Assembly (NCBI GenBank): GCA_016617855.1
Contig: JAECUM010003322.1
Location: forward strand, 32,373-96,372
Reading direction: 5' to 3'
Length of the DNA: 64,000 nt
Source: Megalonaias nervosa
Taxonomy: Eukaryota > Mollusca > Bivalvia > Unionida > Unionidae
Made by a program: the position numbers and the translations under genes. The notes beneath the pieces were generated by a model that was not told the origin of the DNA, did no database searches, and saw nothing but the letters and a program-made list of their open reading frames with translations. The number at the start of each line of letters is the position of its first letter. Position 1 is the first letter of the stretch. This document shows, piece by piece, positions 20,486 through 33,250 of this stretch.

Positions 20486-21361
20486 GCATGCACATCTATG
20501 TCTATGCTGTTTCTTATGAGTAATTAGTGCAGCAAACAACACAGACCTTGATCTGCCGGTGCATAATGGGACAGGAGGTAAGGGTTTATGTTGTATGCAG
20601 TTAGACCCAATGAATAAGTGAGAAGTCTTGAGAAACTCCAGTACACTAAAATTTAGCAATAAAAACATTTTGTTTTGTATCAGTTAACATGTTCACAACA
20701 CAAGTGTAGTACAAAACTTTGTAATGGCCTTAAACTTTTAACCAGATATTATGGTAGAATATTACGGGATTTCTCTCAGATTCTTTTCAAAGGTTTATTA
20801 AATTCATAATTAATATTTTTTATTGGAAAAACCCAAAATAATTTAGCCTGCATCATTTAATGCATTTTATCAGATATCCACAAAGAGGATTTGATTTTTT
20901 TAAATCCATTCATGATGCTTACAAGCCGTTAGAGACAAAAACCTGAGTCAAGGCCTAGTTCAACCTTGAAATTATTAGTCAGTGTACTATCAGTTTCTAT
21001 ATTAAAAACAATAAAGTACAAAATCTGATCAAAATTCATTAGTGTATGTAAAAGTCAACGTATTCATAAGCAAAGTGAAGTACAAAAATGCAAGCAGTGA
21101 CCTTTGACTTGACCCAAAAGACACACATATCTGGTTTTCAAACTCATTCAGAGTAACATCATCACCAGGACATGGTGGCATTTATACTGAGATCCATCTG
21201 AGTGCAAAGTTTTATGACTTGCCTCCAAATAATTAAGAAGGAATATTGATAACAAACAACTGTTAATGAATATCAGACAACAGATGATGGATAATGGACA
21301 GATGCTGGATGCAAGATATTAATGTCAGCTCTACTGGTTTTTACTAGTATAGCTAAACATT
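20486..21361. other. no gene seen
   Basis: AT-rich, no exon signals or recognised repeat ends. Confidence 0.5.
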
Positions 21362-21376
21362 AATACTTTAACCTTG

Positions 21377-21612
21377 GAGCTCTGTGTGGCAGAGTGGTCT
21401 AAAGCACTTCCAATCACTGCCATCTTACCTCTGCCCATGTGTGTTATCTTATCGGCCAATATGGGCATATGAGAAAGCTGCTAGTACCTTCCCAATGGGT
21501 TGGTGGTTCTTACTGGGGGTTTTCTAGGCATGTCCTCTACCATTTATACTGACTGCCAAATATAGCTACTTGTCTGTGCTGAATAAATGGCATTAAACCT
21601 CAAAACAACAAC
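21377..21612 (+). mobile_element. tRNA-derived SINE (family 2), forward
   Basis: Head TGGCAGAGTGGTCTAAAGCA, body shared with the 14.2 and 32.1 kb copies, tail 'aaaacaacaacaa'. Perfect 15-bp target duplication AATACTTTAACCTTG at 21362-21376 and 21613-21627. Confidence 0.9.
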
Positions 21613-21627
21613 AATACTTTAACCTTG

Positions 21628-24600
21628 CCCCTCCCTTTCAGAGTTTTATAGCATGGCAAGCTATTGTGTAAAATAAACATTTTCTAGTAGAAAATGGTAA
21701 AAAAAATAATGATTTTTCTGATTTTACAAAATTATTTGTAAATATTAAAAAATGATTGTATAATATTATAAACTTATACACATTTTATAGTATCAGCAGA
21801 TCACATAAAATTATTTTCTAACATAATTAATTACCATTTTTGTCCATCATGGCTTTGCTTTAGGCTAGTAAATTTAAGTTTCAAGGAGGATAATCTAAGA
21901 TAGTTTAAAAAGATCTGAAAACATTACTTTTATCTTGAGCACATAAGATTTAGTTTTGCTCAAAATGACATTATAGTATTTGCTTTCCTTCCCATTTGTT
22001 TGTATTCCCCTAACAATTTTAAAAATGGAAAGCATCAAAGATATAACAAATGCACAAAACATAGCCATTTCATTAGTCAGTTTTTAATTTCATGCCTGAG
22101 AGTCACTAGGTGGTCCCTAAACATTGTCATCTTGCTCCTGTTTCAAATTAAATGGAAGCTGTTGATGTAACTAACCAGGCTGACTGCTCACTGTCCTTTT
22201 CTTGTTTCTATAAAAGTTTATTTTCAATAAAAACTGTGTCATCTATATCCAATATCTGCAATGTCCAGTTTTTAAAACTTTTAAAAAAATGAACAAAATA
22301 AAAAGGTGTAACTCTTATATGCATGTGTTGAAATGGATTTGACTCCCAAAGTTATTGAAATTTACAGAATTATTTAGATATACTGGTAGGTCACTCACAG
22401 TTGATATAAAAATTTCAAGTATTTGTAAATCTCAGTTTCTCAGTCACATTAGGCATAGATTTCTTACAAAACAAAAAAAGAGCAAAGATAAATTATGCAA
22501 CTAACTGCATTGAGATGCAGGGTGGTATGCCTGGGGTAGCCATACCAGTTAGTGGAGGCTGTACTTAGTGAACTCCCTGACAAAATGAATACTGGAGAAC
22601 AGTTATTCTCCACAGTAATGTAGGAATAGAATCCTGGCAGTGTTATCAGGCGTTTAAATCAGCTCTGTTGCCAAAATAAACAACCTGACAAATGGCACCC
22701 TCCAAGCATCAGGTATCAGTAAGTGTTTGCCCAGGTCACTGACCTGATATAAGTCAGTACAGCTACGAACCTAGGGTTTAATCTATCCAATTCTGACCAA
22801 ACTGAGGATAAAATAATGAAAATTTACATATATTTTTATGTATAATAGAGCTGTTTGTGCTAAAGACTTATCTAATTAGAGAGTTTCATATACAAAAAAC
22901 TCTCAAGGGAAAAAGAAAACGCAAAGGCAAACCAAATAATTAGTAAAAGAATGAAATACCACCTAGTTACATGCATGGGGTGAGAAAACAAAATAAAGCA
23001 AAAATTAATAACAAAGGGAACCACACTATTGTCTATTTGGCTTTCTAAGTCTTCGTTCTTATATTAGTGAGGCCAGCTTAATGCAAGCCAAAAGCCAATT
23101 CTTGTCAAAATTGTTAAAATTGGTACCACTGATTAGGACCATTTGGTTTTAAAAATGTTTGGTTTTCACTCTTACAGAATAATTGAGCTAGGCCTTTGAG
23201 CATGCAGTGTTTGTCACTAGTGGAATTAGCAAAATTTGAAATAATTTCTGACCCAGGTTATAAGGAAAAGGGTGAAGCAGTATTTTAAAACTGCATAAAA
23301 GAAATTAAGTACTAGAAAAAATATGTATACACATTCTGGGAAAGGGTGATCATTTTCGCTAAGTTCATGGTAGGATAGCCAAATAGGATGGAGTAGATTT
23401 TTATACAGTGATAATCTGAGAATTCAGACGTTTAACAAAAATAAAGGTGTGGTGTATGGGTGCAGATGTGACACATGAAGCATTCATGTGACCAGACAAG
23501 ACAAAATTGTTTATAAGGGTCCTTGTTATTTCTAATTGTAATGATTTTAGAAATATTCATGGCCATATTGTCTCTGTCATGTAAGGTCTCCCTTGCTTGC
23601 TTTTTAGTGGACATGGGAATCTACAGTCATGCATGTGTAATATGGTGGTACTCAAATAAACAGTGAAGAAAGAAAAAAATGGACACTTTTAGACACAATT
23701 AACATGGTGTTTTTGCTGTATTGATGTAAATTTATTTGTCCTGTCCACCTCCATCTTGTCATTATTTTCATGTTGTTTGGAAACGAGATTATATATTGTT
23801 GTACAAATGGAGGTTGTATAAGGGATTAGCAAAATGCTGTACTGTTAACTAGTTACTCTAGGATGCATGTATATAGTACTTCCAAGGAAGAAGGCTTATA
23901 TTTTGGTTAGAAAAAATTGATCTTACATTTAAGAATTTCTGTTACATATATTAATACTATAGGATATATGTCTGTACTGTAGCTTGATTAATAACAATTT
24001 TGTGGAGCAAAATCAGAATGGAAGTGGGGCATATATAACCAAATGGATTCTTAGTACATATGACAAAAGGGATTTTAGTGTGGGAGAAAGTAAAATATAT
24101 AGCAGTACCAATATCAGGTTTCTAACTAGTAATATGTTGGGTGTGTGAATATGGGAATTTCAGAGACAGATGTGAGGGAAGCAGTGATAAATCTGGGTAA
24201 CTAGGCCAGCATCATAGAAACTAATGTAAGTTTGGGTGTGAGAACATATCAATAGCAGTCAAAATTTTGGGTTTCAGGAAGGTTTTGACAAATCTGGGTA
24301 AGCAGGTCAGCATCATGACATAGCTGGATAACTGGGTCATATTCCTGCTGGTTCGGCACCATTTAGTTATGGCAAGATCTGGGGGAACGGAGCTGTCATT
24401 CATCTAGTAATGGATAACCAATCATATTCTGCATGTGGAGAAAGGGTGTGGGATTATGATATGTATATATAGATAGATACTAGATATAGTGTGCAGGAGA
24501 GAATGCAGAAGGGCAGAAAGCAGAAAGAAAAGCAGAAAGAGGGCAGAGAAAGAGAAAGGGACAGTAGAGACAAGATGTAGTTGGAAATAAGAACCAGACA

Positions 24601-24779
24601 GAGATATACAAGATGGGAAGTTAAGAGAAAGGATACCTAATAGAAATAATGCAGTGATAGATATTCTGAGTGGACAAACATAGTGAGTAAGAATGTAGAT
24701 AAACATCAGTGTAGCATTTGGAGAGGTGGACAGAACGTAAACAGAAGCTTACAATATGACTTAGTGTTTTAATTAGTAT
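21628..24779. other. no gene seen (3.1 kb)
   Basis: AT-rich, CpG-poor sequence. Short open frames on the reverse strand (for example 24422-24706) are low-complexity and show no splice signals or homology. Confidence 0.5.
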
Positions 24780-25588
24780 ACCACTGGTCCCAGCCTCACC
24801 CCGAAGTCAACAGAAAGACCAACACGTCAGACGGACCGCATTTAACGGGTCAGATAAACTTCTTGTGATTTTGAAATTACTGGTTGTGTATATTATTAAA
24901 CTCTAAGTTTGGTTCTTCATAAGAAAAACAACGTCTGTATTTTAATGTTTCAAAGTTATGGGAAAGTTAAAAAAAAAAAACTCCAACAACTTTGTGGATA
25001 AATATAACGATCAAAACAACCAAAGATGATAGAATTGATACGAATATTAAAACCATCCGGGATGTAAAGAAAACGGGACAAAGTATTGCGTTACGGAGAT
25101 TCAAATACTCTTCACGAAGAAGGTGATTTTCCTAAACATTACGTTTTGTGTAACGAAACGCGGAAATAAAAACACTTACTATCGAGAGGGACTGCATAAA
25201 AATTGTGTACATAGATTGTGTATAAGCTATCCTACCGGTTTGTTCTGGACACTGACCACAGAAAACACGAAACCTAGGTAATGAAACGTAACTGCAAGAT
25301 AAGATCAAGCTTATCCGCCATCCAAGTAGTCAAAATAAATAAATAAATAAATAAACGAATGAATTGGTGAGTGTACACATTCGTTTATCCCCGGAATCAA
25401 GTGCCTGTGGTCGAGGTGTTAGATGTTGAACTACCATCCGAGGAGCCGCTTCCTACGGTGGAAGGCGTCTACCCTGGATCCAGACAACAGAAAAATCAGG
25501 GTAGACGTCTTACATTGTAGAACTTCTTCCTCTCTCCCGCGCCAGAGAAGAGACGGATCATCAAATCGGAGAGAAAGCTGGTCCACGT
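24780..25588. promoter_or_regulatory. CpG-dense island, possible promoter
   Basis: By eye I count roughly 35-40 CpG dinucleotides in about 800 bp, while the flanking kilobases have only a few each. It contains a TCCGCCATCC motif (a YY1-like GGATGGCGGA on the other strand) near 25315 and a short AAAT microsatellite. The F-box gene needs an untranslated first exon upstream of 42496, and this is the only island-like stretch between the two genes. A reverse-strand gene is equally possible. No exon can be assigned. Confidence 0.35.
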
Positions 25589-25589
25589 A

Positions 25590-26338
25590 TTAGTCCTACA
25601 ATGTAAGACATATCCATGTCGTTTATATTTTGGTGCTGCATCTTACCGCCCAAATAACGGCTTTGTGTAGAGTATTCTGATGTTAACGAACATTGCAATG
25701 AGCATTCATATTTTCGTGAATATCCCATACTTTGCAGCACATATTGAAGCTTTTCCACAGACTGAAGTTATGTTGATTTAGGCGGGCTTTACTTACTCTG
25801 ATGCCTTTTTTGGAATCGGTTCAAATTCTCTTACAAGCAGATGGACGTGTTTTCAAGTTCTGTTGACCTACATTTGAGTTGGTTGGAATGCAATGGAAGC
25901 TGGGAATGCTGAAATTGGTTAAAAGGTTGATAAATATCTTCAACTAAACGAAGCTATCAAAACTCTTTCTTCAGTATTAGTATGTTTTGTTTTCATTTTG
26001 TTAAAGAAACATTCTTTAGCCTAATCCGATTTCAGCATTTTTCGCTTTCATCGCATTCCAACAAGCTGAATGAAATATGAAAATGCATCCATTTGCTACT
26101 GTCAGATTTTGATTCCATCAGGATAAAGGCAGCAAAGTAAGTAAAATCAATCGGATTTAAATTTGTGTGCAGAGTGTTGATATGGGCTGTCAGGTGTCCA
26201 TGATATTCCTGAAAATGTTACCTCATGTTCTCCTGTCAGTTGACTTGAGAACACACTTCACAGGGCCATTTTTTAGGCAGTAAGACGTAGCACCAAAACA
26301 AAAATATCATGTGATATGTCTTACATTGTAGGACTAAT
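25590..26338. mobile_element. TA-site MITE with ~95-bp terminal inverted repeats
   Basis: Left end GTCCTACAATGTAAGACATA (from 25592) is mirrored at the right end, with TA on both sides. Similarity continues inward through 'attttggtgctgcatctta' and 'cgcccaaataacggc' with mismatches. TA duplication suggests Tc1/mariner-type mobilisation. A stray end fragment of the same repeat (gtcttacattgtag) is at 25504. Confidence 0.65.
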
Positions 26339-28264
26339 GCTCATTCAACCCAGCTGGGTATACATTTAGTGTACTTGTAGCCACAGCAAAGTGTATTTAC
26401 TAACTGATTGACCAAGTCACCATAAAACCTTTTCCCTGCAGGTTAACATTTATTATCACTGCCCAATTTCCACAAGCAGTCATTTGATAATGAAGCCAAG
26501 ACAGCTTTCATTTCATTCTTAAAACATCAGTATGTAACTACAGTTTGTATTTGTATTATAAGAAAAGAATTGGTGAAAAACACTTTCTGAATATAATTTT
26601 GAAGATTTTAACTGCCGTGTTTGTGTTCTTGTCTTCATAAATTCAGTTTGAAATTGTAAATGAACCTGTTAAAATGTATAGGTCAGAAACATTTCGGACA
26701 GTGCTATGTTGTGGAATTTGATAAGTACACCAAGATCAGGGTCGTTTTCTTACATTCCTCATTTCATGCAAATACAAAAGAAAATCTTGAAGCAGATAAC
26801 CAATATATGACATGATTACGAGTATATAGAAAATAAATTTGCAATCTTATATATGCATTATGTAACAAAGCTTGAAAGTTAGTGGTCATATTAACAAAAT
26901 CCTGTTTCAGTAAATAGATGCACCCATATGGCATGCATGGTACTCTATTTGTAGTTTGATGAGTGCCAATTCAGCTGGAAAGAAGGATCTAGTTCATTAA
27001 TATATTGACTTTAATGCTTCAGTTCATTATCAGTAAAGAGCTATGGTTAGGTTTTACTGGCAACAATTAAAGTTTTGATATTACGTGCCCATTTTGGTCT
27101 CGCTACACTATATATTTTGGCCATATGACTTCACATGGGTAAATTAGAAACTAAACATTGTAATTAATGTTAACTGATAGGAATACCTAGGTTAGATAAT
27201 TATACTTAAAGTTAACCAACTGCCACTAGAATAAGCAATGTAATTTTTCTACTCTTCAGAACTTCACAAAAATGGACAGTCCAAAAGGTTCATTGTAAAG
27301 GTTGCTGATGAGTGGTGGAAAAATGTCTATCACTGAACTGAAGATCAAGATCACTTAACTTTGAATTAATTTCCTAAGTAGGTAATTTTTTGTCATTCAT
27401 CCAACAAAATGATATGACAATGACAACACAGTTATTAATTATCTAATATAAATGTTACATTGAAAATTTGCATACCTTCACTCTTCCCTCTCAACCACCC
27501 ATCGTTTACAATGCCCACAATAGATGCGTAAATTGAACAAATTTATTACAGTAGACAAAACTTCTCAGGATATTTTCTAGCAAGTTTACTAATTAAATAA
27601 TTATCAACACATACTTGCTTTGCTCCTATTATTCTTTGGCATTTTACAGAAATTTCATAAATAATAATAATTAAGGGTGTCATATGATAATCAAACATGC
27701 ATAATAAATGGTAAAATAACTTGTCTGTGGCATTATGGATGTCATATTCAGCTTGCTATAAATTATTATTTTTTTTCTCCTGTCTTCATACTTAGAACAA
27801 TGGCAGAAAAATATTTTTCATCCCCTACTTTGTTTGCACAAAAGGGGCAATATCAAGCATCCTTTGTGATAACAAGTTTTTGATTACGTCTAGTTTCAGT
27901 TTGCAGAGAATTAGCACTGATCGCAAAGTGGATAAATTTTTGTTTCTTTTCTAAGCCTAATAATAGATGTCTCTGAGATTCAACACTGTTCTTGATTTTA
28001 TGATACACAAATAATTTAGGACGTATATTTATGCTGTTTTTCCCACCATACATAGTGTCTTTATGAATGTTTTTGCTTTATGGCATGCATCAGTTGAGAA
28101 TTTACAAGAGTCTTCCAAAAACATGTTCAAATCCAAAATATTTTAATGTATCTTTGTGAGCCTTCAGCCATAAAGAGGTGTAGCTGTTCATATTTTCTTG
28201 CAAATATTTGTATGCAATGAAATCTTTGGAGATTTCTGATGTAGCCACTATTATATTGTTTTAA
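26339..28264. other. no gene seen (1.9 kb)
   Basis: AT-rich, no exon, repeat or transposon end that I can support. Confidence 0.5.
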
Positions 28265-28268
28265 CATG

Positions 28269-29185
28269 TGTTACATGTAGGCTCACACAAAGGTAACAAA
28301 AGAAAAGAGTGAAGTCAACAAGCTTTGTAAATTTAACAAAATAATTTATTTCCCAAGAAAACAAGGTAAAAATATGAAATAGGACTTGTGAATATAATCC
28401 AAAAATTAATCCTAGAATTGAAAAATATAAGTCCTATTACTAAACAGTTCTAATTGAATCCAGGTTCAAATCTCTATGAAATTCCAGTATGGTAGGTGAT
28501 GACGTCAGATGAGGTCGTTGTGCTGATGGCAACAGTTCCTCGTTAAAACACAATTTATAATGTTCTGTTTAGAATTCCAGAATAAATTTCCACTGAATGT
28601 CTTTGTCCCAGAACTTTTATAAAGAAGACGAGTATTTTCCAGGGTGAATAAATTTTTTTAAATAATGAACTCAAATGGCAACAAGAAGAATACCTTTCGG
28701 CCTGAAGGTATATTTTACGACTGAACCAGAAAACATTGAGATTGACAATTAAACTGAACTAAAACGTCATTTTGACACTTGTGATGGGCCACATGATCGC
28801 TTACTTTGTCAAACAGTGCAGTAAAAAATATGTCAATTAACACGTAGGCTAAAATAGCCCTATCTAAGAATCAGATTCCCATGCTGGAAATGAATATAAA
28901 AATTAAACTGTTTACAACAGACTAAGACGTGGGTTGAACATGGCCTTGGTAATGACCAATCATTTTCGCTTAGTGTTTACAAAATGTCTCAACTAAGGTG
29001 AGCTAAAAATACTGATAATGTAATACCTTTTACATTCAAATCAGGTCAAAACTGAGAAGTGATTTTTCCGAAAATAGTCAAATCCCGTGAGAATTATCAT
29101 TACAATAAAATGTAATGAAACAAAAGTAAAATAAAAAAGAATTTGAGACTAACACACAAGCAATTGAATTACATATTTCTTAACA
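28269..29185 (-). mobile_element. solo LTR copy B (917 bp)
   Basis: On the top strand it starts TGTTA and ends TAACA, and it is bounded by CATG on both sides (28265-28268 and 29186-29189). A short inverted end pair plus a 4-bp duplication fits a Gypsy-type LTR. It is homologous to copy A at 18447-19410 in opposite orientation. On the reverse strand it carries an AATAAA. No coding region is attached, so it is a solo LTR left by recombination. A weaker relative may lie at about 8.35-8.58 kb. Confidence 0.65.
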
Positions 29186-29479
29186 CATGGCTGTATATGT
29201 CTTGGGGATATTCCCCCAACTTCCTTTGGCTTGCCAAGTTGCTGCCAAATTTATCAGTGCCTTAGAAATATTTGAAACGTCAGATAAATAGTTTTTCATA
29301 TACGTTTCTATCACATAAATCCTCTAGATAGTTATCAGGGTCGCGAGTTTTAGACCCAAAAATTGTAATAGTTCAAATAATAGAGTTCACAAGTTTAACC
29401 ACTACCTTGGCATTTATGTCTACAGTAGCTGGTTTCTGTTTCATGATACATTTTATTTTCTGCCTTTATCTAATAGTGA

Positions 29480-30425
29480 AACATGATTAAGTTTACCAGA
29501 TCTTTTAATTATTATCCCAAGTGAAATACAGTATGTCAAGATTACCAGAGTTTTAATGATTACAGTATACCAAGCGAAATATGGTCAAGTTTACCAAGAC
29601 TTTTAATGATTATACCAAACGATAACATGATCAAGTTTACCAGAGATTTAAATGATTATACCAAATGATACTAGAGCTTTTAATGATTACATTATGGGAT
29701 CATCCATAAAGGACATCCGCAAAGATGGGGGGGAGGGGGTTGTTCAACTGCGGACAAGGGGGGAGGGGGTGTCAAAGACCTTGTGGACGTCCGCAAGCTA
29801 GTATTTTTTGTTATGATATTTTGTGTTGAACAGCTGCTTTAGGCCTACTGTGTGTACTCCAATATGTTTTGCAGACGTCCTTTATGAGTGATCCCGAAGT
29901 ATAAATTATTTGTTAATTTCAATTTGTACGATTTGTGCCACAGAATATATATGAATGGGTTGGAATTAATACATAGGTCTGGCTCCCAGTGCCTGAGGTT
30001 GATAATATGGCCCACATATCAGCCCTGCTAGATGGGGATGTCTGCAGCCGGGGGGGGGGAGCCACATGCAGACAAAGCGGACATGGGGAGAGAGGGGGGT
30101 TAGGAAAACAGGTATTATCTGCGGACGTCCTTTATGGACAACCCCTATACCAAGTGAAATAAGATCAAGTTTACCAGAGCTTTTAATGATTATCCCAAGT
30201 GATATATGGTCAAGTTTACCAGAGCTTTTAATGATTACAGTATACCAAATGAAACATGATCTAGTTTACCAGAGCTTTTAATGATTACAGTGTACCAAAT
30301 GAAACATGATCTAGTTTACCAGAGCTTTTAATGATTACAGTATACCAAATGAAACATGATCTAGTTTACCAGAGCTTTTAATGATTACAGTATGCCAAAT
30401 GAAACATGATCTAGTTTACCAGAGT
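29480..30425. repeat. 50-bp minisatellite interrupted by a MITE
   Basis: Units 'accaaatgaaacatgatc' + 'tagtttaccagagctttt' + 'aatgattacagtat' at 50-bp spacing. The right half (30147-30425) is nearly uniform and the left half is more diverged. The array is split at 29695-30145. Confidence 0.85.
29695..30145. mobile_element. MITE with GGGATCATCCATAAAGGAC-type ends
   Basis: Outer ends GGGATCATCCATAAAGGAC and, inverted, GGGGTTGTCCATAAAGGAC, followed by matching 'rTCCGCA'. TA (or TAT) is on both sides, and the minisatellite resumes in phase. A second internal copy of the end lies at 29870-29895, so the element is compound or has an internal end duplication. It contains G-runs and has no coding sequence. 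Confidence 0.65.
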
Positions 30426-30560
30426 ATATGATCATTAGCGTGGATGAAATTCCAGTGTACTTGGATCTCATTCCTGGATGGACTGTCGATAATATGGGGG
30501 TTAAAAGTGTGAGAATTAGCATGACTGGTGCAGATTTGAAAAAATCTGACTTTAGTCCTT
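30426..30560 (+). pseudogene. pogo-family DDE transposase fragment
   Basis: The frame from about 30431 reads VDEIPVYLDLIPGWTVDN, MGVKSVRISMTGADLKKS. This matches the block around the first catalytic Asp of pogo/Tigger/CENP-B-like transposases (family pattern: DETP, aromatic-D-M, TV, GAK-V, TTG-EK). Only about 40 residues are recognisable and similarity then stops. It begins right at the end of the minisatellite. It may derive from the same family as the 18-20 kb element. Confidence 0.6.
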
Positions 30561-30889
30561 GCAGTTTTTGCTTCAGGAGATTTGTTGCCTCCAATAATAA
30601 TTTTTCATGGCATGAGAAAGCTAACAAATATTCATGCACTGAAATAATGAATCATACATGTGCAGGAGAAAGGTTGGGTTGATGAGATGATACTGTAGTG
30701 GATTAAAGAGTTTAACTCAAGTAGACAGTTTTATATTATTTTTAAACAAACTTTAAGTATATATATATTTGAAAGATTCTACAACTGAGTACACAATAAA
30801 CTTGTCTCACACACACATATACACACATGCATACACACATACACATACATTTTATGTGTGTTTTATTAGCTCTACTGGTAATAAACCAG

Positions 30890-32440
30890 AAGTCTTTATG
30901 AGATGACCTGTTGTCCTTCTCTCTATTAGCACAAGTTTGTTACTGCTACTCCAGAAGAACTACTTGGAGGATTGTCGTGAAACTTTACACACATTCATAC
31001 CAAGGTCTAGTTGGTATTGAATGAAAATGGTGCTGCAGAGGTATCTTATTTGTCCACCATACTACTCCTGTATGGGATGGTCATATCAACTTGGTGTTTT
31101 CACAGAAAGATTTCTTATAATGTCTATTTTATCCTAAATGAAATTGGTGCTGATCATTTGTCCTATATGGCCACTGTATAGCCATCTTGATAATCTTGTT
31201 ATTGCTATTCCTTCAGAATGGACAGTCAAATAAACATGGGGTTTTCACCTGACAACTTCTTATGAGGTCAAGTTGGTCTGAAATGAAAATGGTTCTTCTC
31301 AGATATCCAGTATAGCTGTCACAGTGTCCGTCTTGAAAATCTTGTTATCACTAGTCTACTATTCAACAGATCATCATATCAGCATGGGTGATTCACTGAA
31401 TAACTTCTTACAATGTCTAGTTGATTATCAATGAGAATGTTGTTGTTCAGACAAATATGGCCACCACAGCAGCCATGTTGAAAATCTTGTTATTGCTACT
31501 TCTCCTTAATGGAAAGTCATATCAACATGGGGTTTTCATTAGAAGACTTTTTATGATGTCGAGTGGGTATTAAATGAAAATGGTGCTGATCAGACATTCA
31601 CTATGGCAACCAAGGCAGCCACCTTGAAATTTTGTTTTCACTATACCTCCATAATGGAAAGTCACATTGGCCTGGGTTTTCACCTGAACTCAAATTGGGA
31701 TCATAGCTAGTTGGTCCAGAATGAAAATGGTGCCAATCTCCATCTTGAAATCTGGTCACTATTCTTAAATGGAAAGTCATATTGTGATATGGTTTTCACT
31801 GGTGTCAAGTTGGTCCTGAATTAAACTGATTCCAATCTTACATCCAGTATGGCCACCAAGGTGGCAGTCTTGAAAATCTTGTCACTACTCCATATCATGA
31901 TAGGGTTTTCACCAAAATAAATGTCTTACGATATCTTGTTGGTGATAAATGAAAATGATTCCCAACAGATACCCAGTTTGGCTGCCATAACAAATATATA
32001 CATGTATATTGAAAATATTGTCAATAAATCTTCAGAATGGATGGTCATATTGGTATGGACAACTGGCCATCACCAAAAGACTTACATTGGTGTCTGGGGC
32101 TCTGAGTGGCCGAGCGGTCTAAAGCGCTCTCCGTTACAGATCACTGCCATCTCACTTCTGTCTGCGTGGGTTCGAGTTGCGGATTCGGCAAATGTGGATA
32201 TGTGAGTAAGCTTGCCAGTAGCTTCTCGTGGGTCTGTGGTTCTTTCCGGGGATTTCCCGGTTTCTTCCTCCACCATTAATACTGGCCGCCATGTATAGCC
32301 TATCATGTACTGAAAAATGGCATTAAGCCACACAACAACGACAACAACATTGGTGTCTAGTTTGTCCTACATGACAAAGGTGCCCATCTTAAATCCAATA
32401 TGGCTGCCTCAGTAGTTAATTTAAAAATGTTATATTTGAA
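30890..32440 (+). repeat. mollusc-type interspersed repeat, second block
   Basis: Same head and repeated unit phrases as 1130-2340. It ends in 'agctgaagactgtcagagat' and 'tttcaacacttaatagtt', a terminus shared with the fragment at 54.6-54.9 kb. A family 2 SINE is nested in it. Confidence 0.7.
32098..32346 (+). mobile_element. tRNA-derived SINE (family 2), forward, nested
   Basis: Best preserved copy of the family: GAGTGGCCGAGCGGTCTAAA head, GGGTTCGAGTTGCGG box B, and tail 'aacaacgacaacaac'. Target duplication 'acattggtgtctgg' / 'acattggtgtctag' lies on the two sides. CpGs are retained, suggesting it is the youngest of the three. Confidence 0.9.
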
Positions 32441-32652
32441 AATGTTGTAGCTGAAGACTGTCAGAGATACAAGTAGTTTCAACACTTAATAGTTAAAAAG
32501 AAGGAACAGTACTATTTTTTGATTTTTGGAAATATTTTTTCAAACAATTGAGCATTAGTTCCTTTGTTTGTGTAATCAAAACACACTGGTGGACTCTATT
32601 GCTGTAAAATAGTCCTGTCTTTGTTTCAGTCCATCATACCACCACCACTACC

Positions 32653-32690
32653 ATCATCATCATCATCATCATCATCATCATTATCATCAT
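32653..32690. repeat. (ATC)n microsatellite
   Basis: About 12 ATC units, slightly imperfect. Confidence 0.9.
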
Positions 32691-32836
32691 CTGCAATCTT
32701 TGCATCCAAGAATGTTACAAAATTTAAATAAAATGTTTAAAGTGAAATGATGCATTGAAAAAGGCATTTAACTTTGCCATTAATATTACTTTATATTTGA
32801 AACTTGTACATAATTCATTTTCAGAATAGTAAGTTA

Positions 32837-32837
<1 letters not shown>

Positions 32838-32876
<39 letters not shown>
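32838..32876. repeat. (AAT)n microsatellite
   Basis: About 13 AAT units. Confidence 0.9.
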
Positions 32877-32878
<2 letters not shown>

Positions 32879-32954
32879 TTCATAAGCAGTGAAAATATAG
32901 GCCTTTTGATATACCCTTCAACTAGATAGAAAATATCCTATTTCATTCATCTAT

Positions 32955-33250
32955 TTTCAACCAGTATAGCCACTTTTAACCAGTATAACCACTTAAACCA
33001 GTCTAACCACATTAAATCAGTATAGCACTTAAACCAGTTTAACCACATTAAACCAGTATAACCACTTGAACCAGTATAGCCACTTAAACCAGTATAGCCA
33101 CATTAAACCAGTATAGCCACTTTTAACCAGTATAACCACTTAAACCAGTCTAGCCACATTAAACCAGTATAACCACTTAAACCAGTATATCCACTTAAAC
33201 CAGTCTAGCCACATTAAACCAGTATAGCCACTTAAACCAGTTTAACCATT
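32955..33250. repeat. ~17-19-bp minisatellite 'aaccagtatagccactt'
   Basis: About 16 copies alternating between 'ccagtatagccacttaaa', 'ccagtctagccacattaaa' and 'ccagtataaccacttaaa', suggesting a higher-order unit of two to three monomers. Confidence 0.85.

Noticed and set aside
19930..20668. Reverse-strand open frames of 135 and 95 residues near the pogo-like right end
   Set aside because: They run across the terminal repeat and a short tandem repeat; no transposase motif.
25515..25565. Reverse-strand ATG frame MIRLFSGAGERKKFYN followed by gtaaga in the CpG island
   Set aside because: The donor coincides with a stray end fragment of the neighbouring MITE, and 16 codons are too few. Kept only as a note in the island finding.
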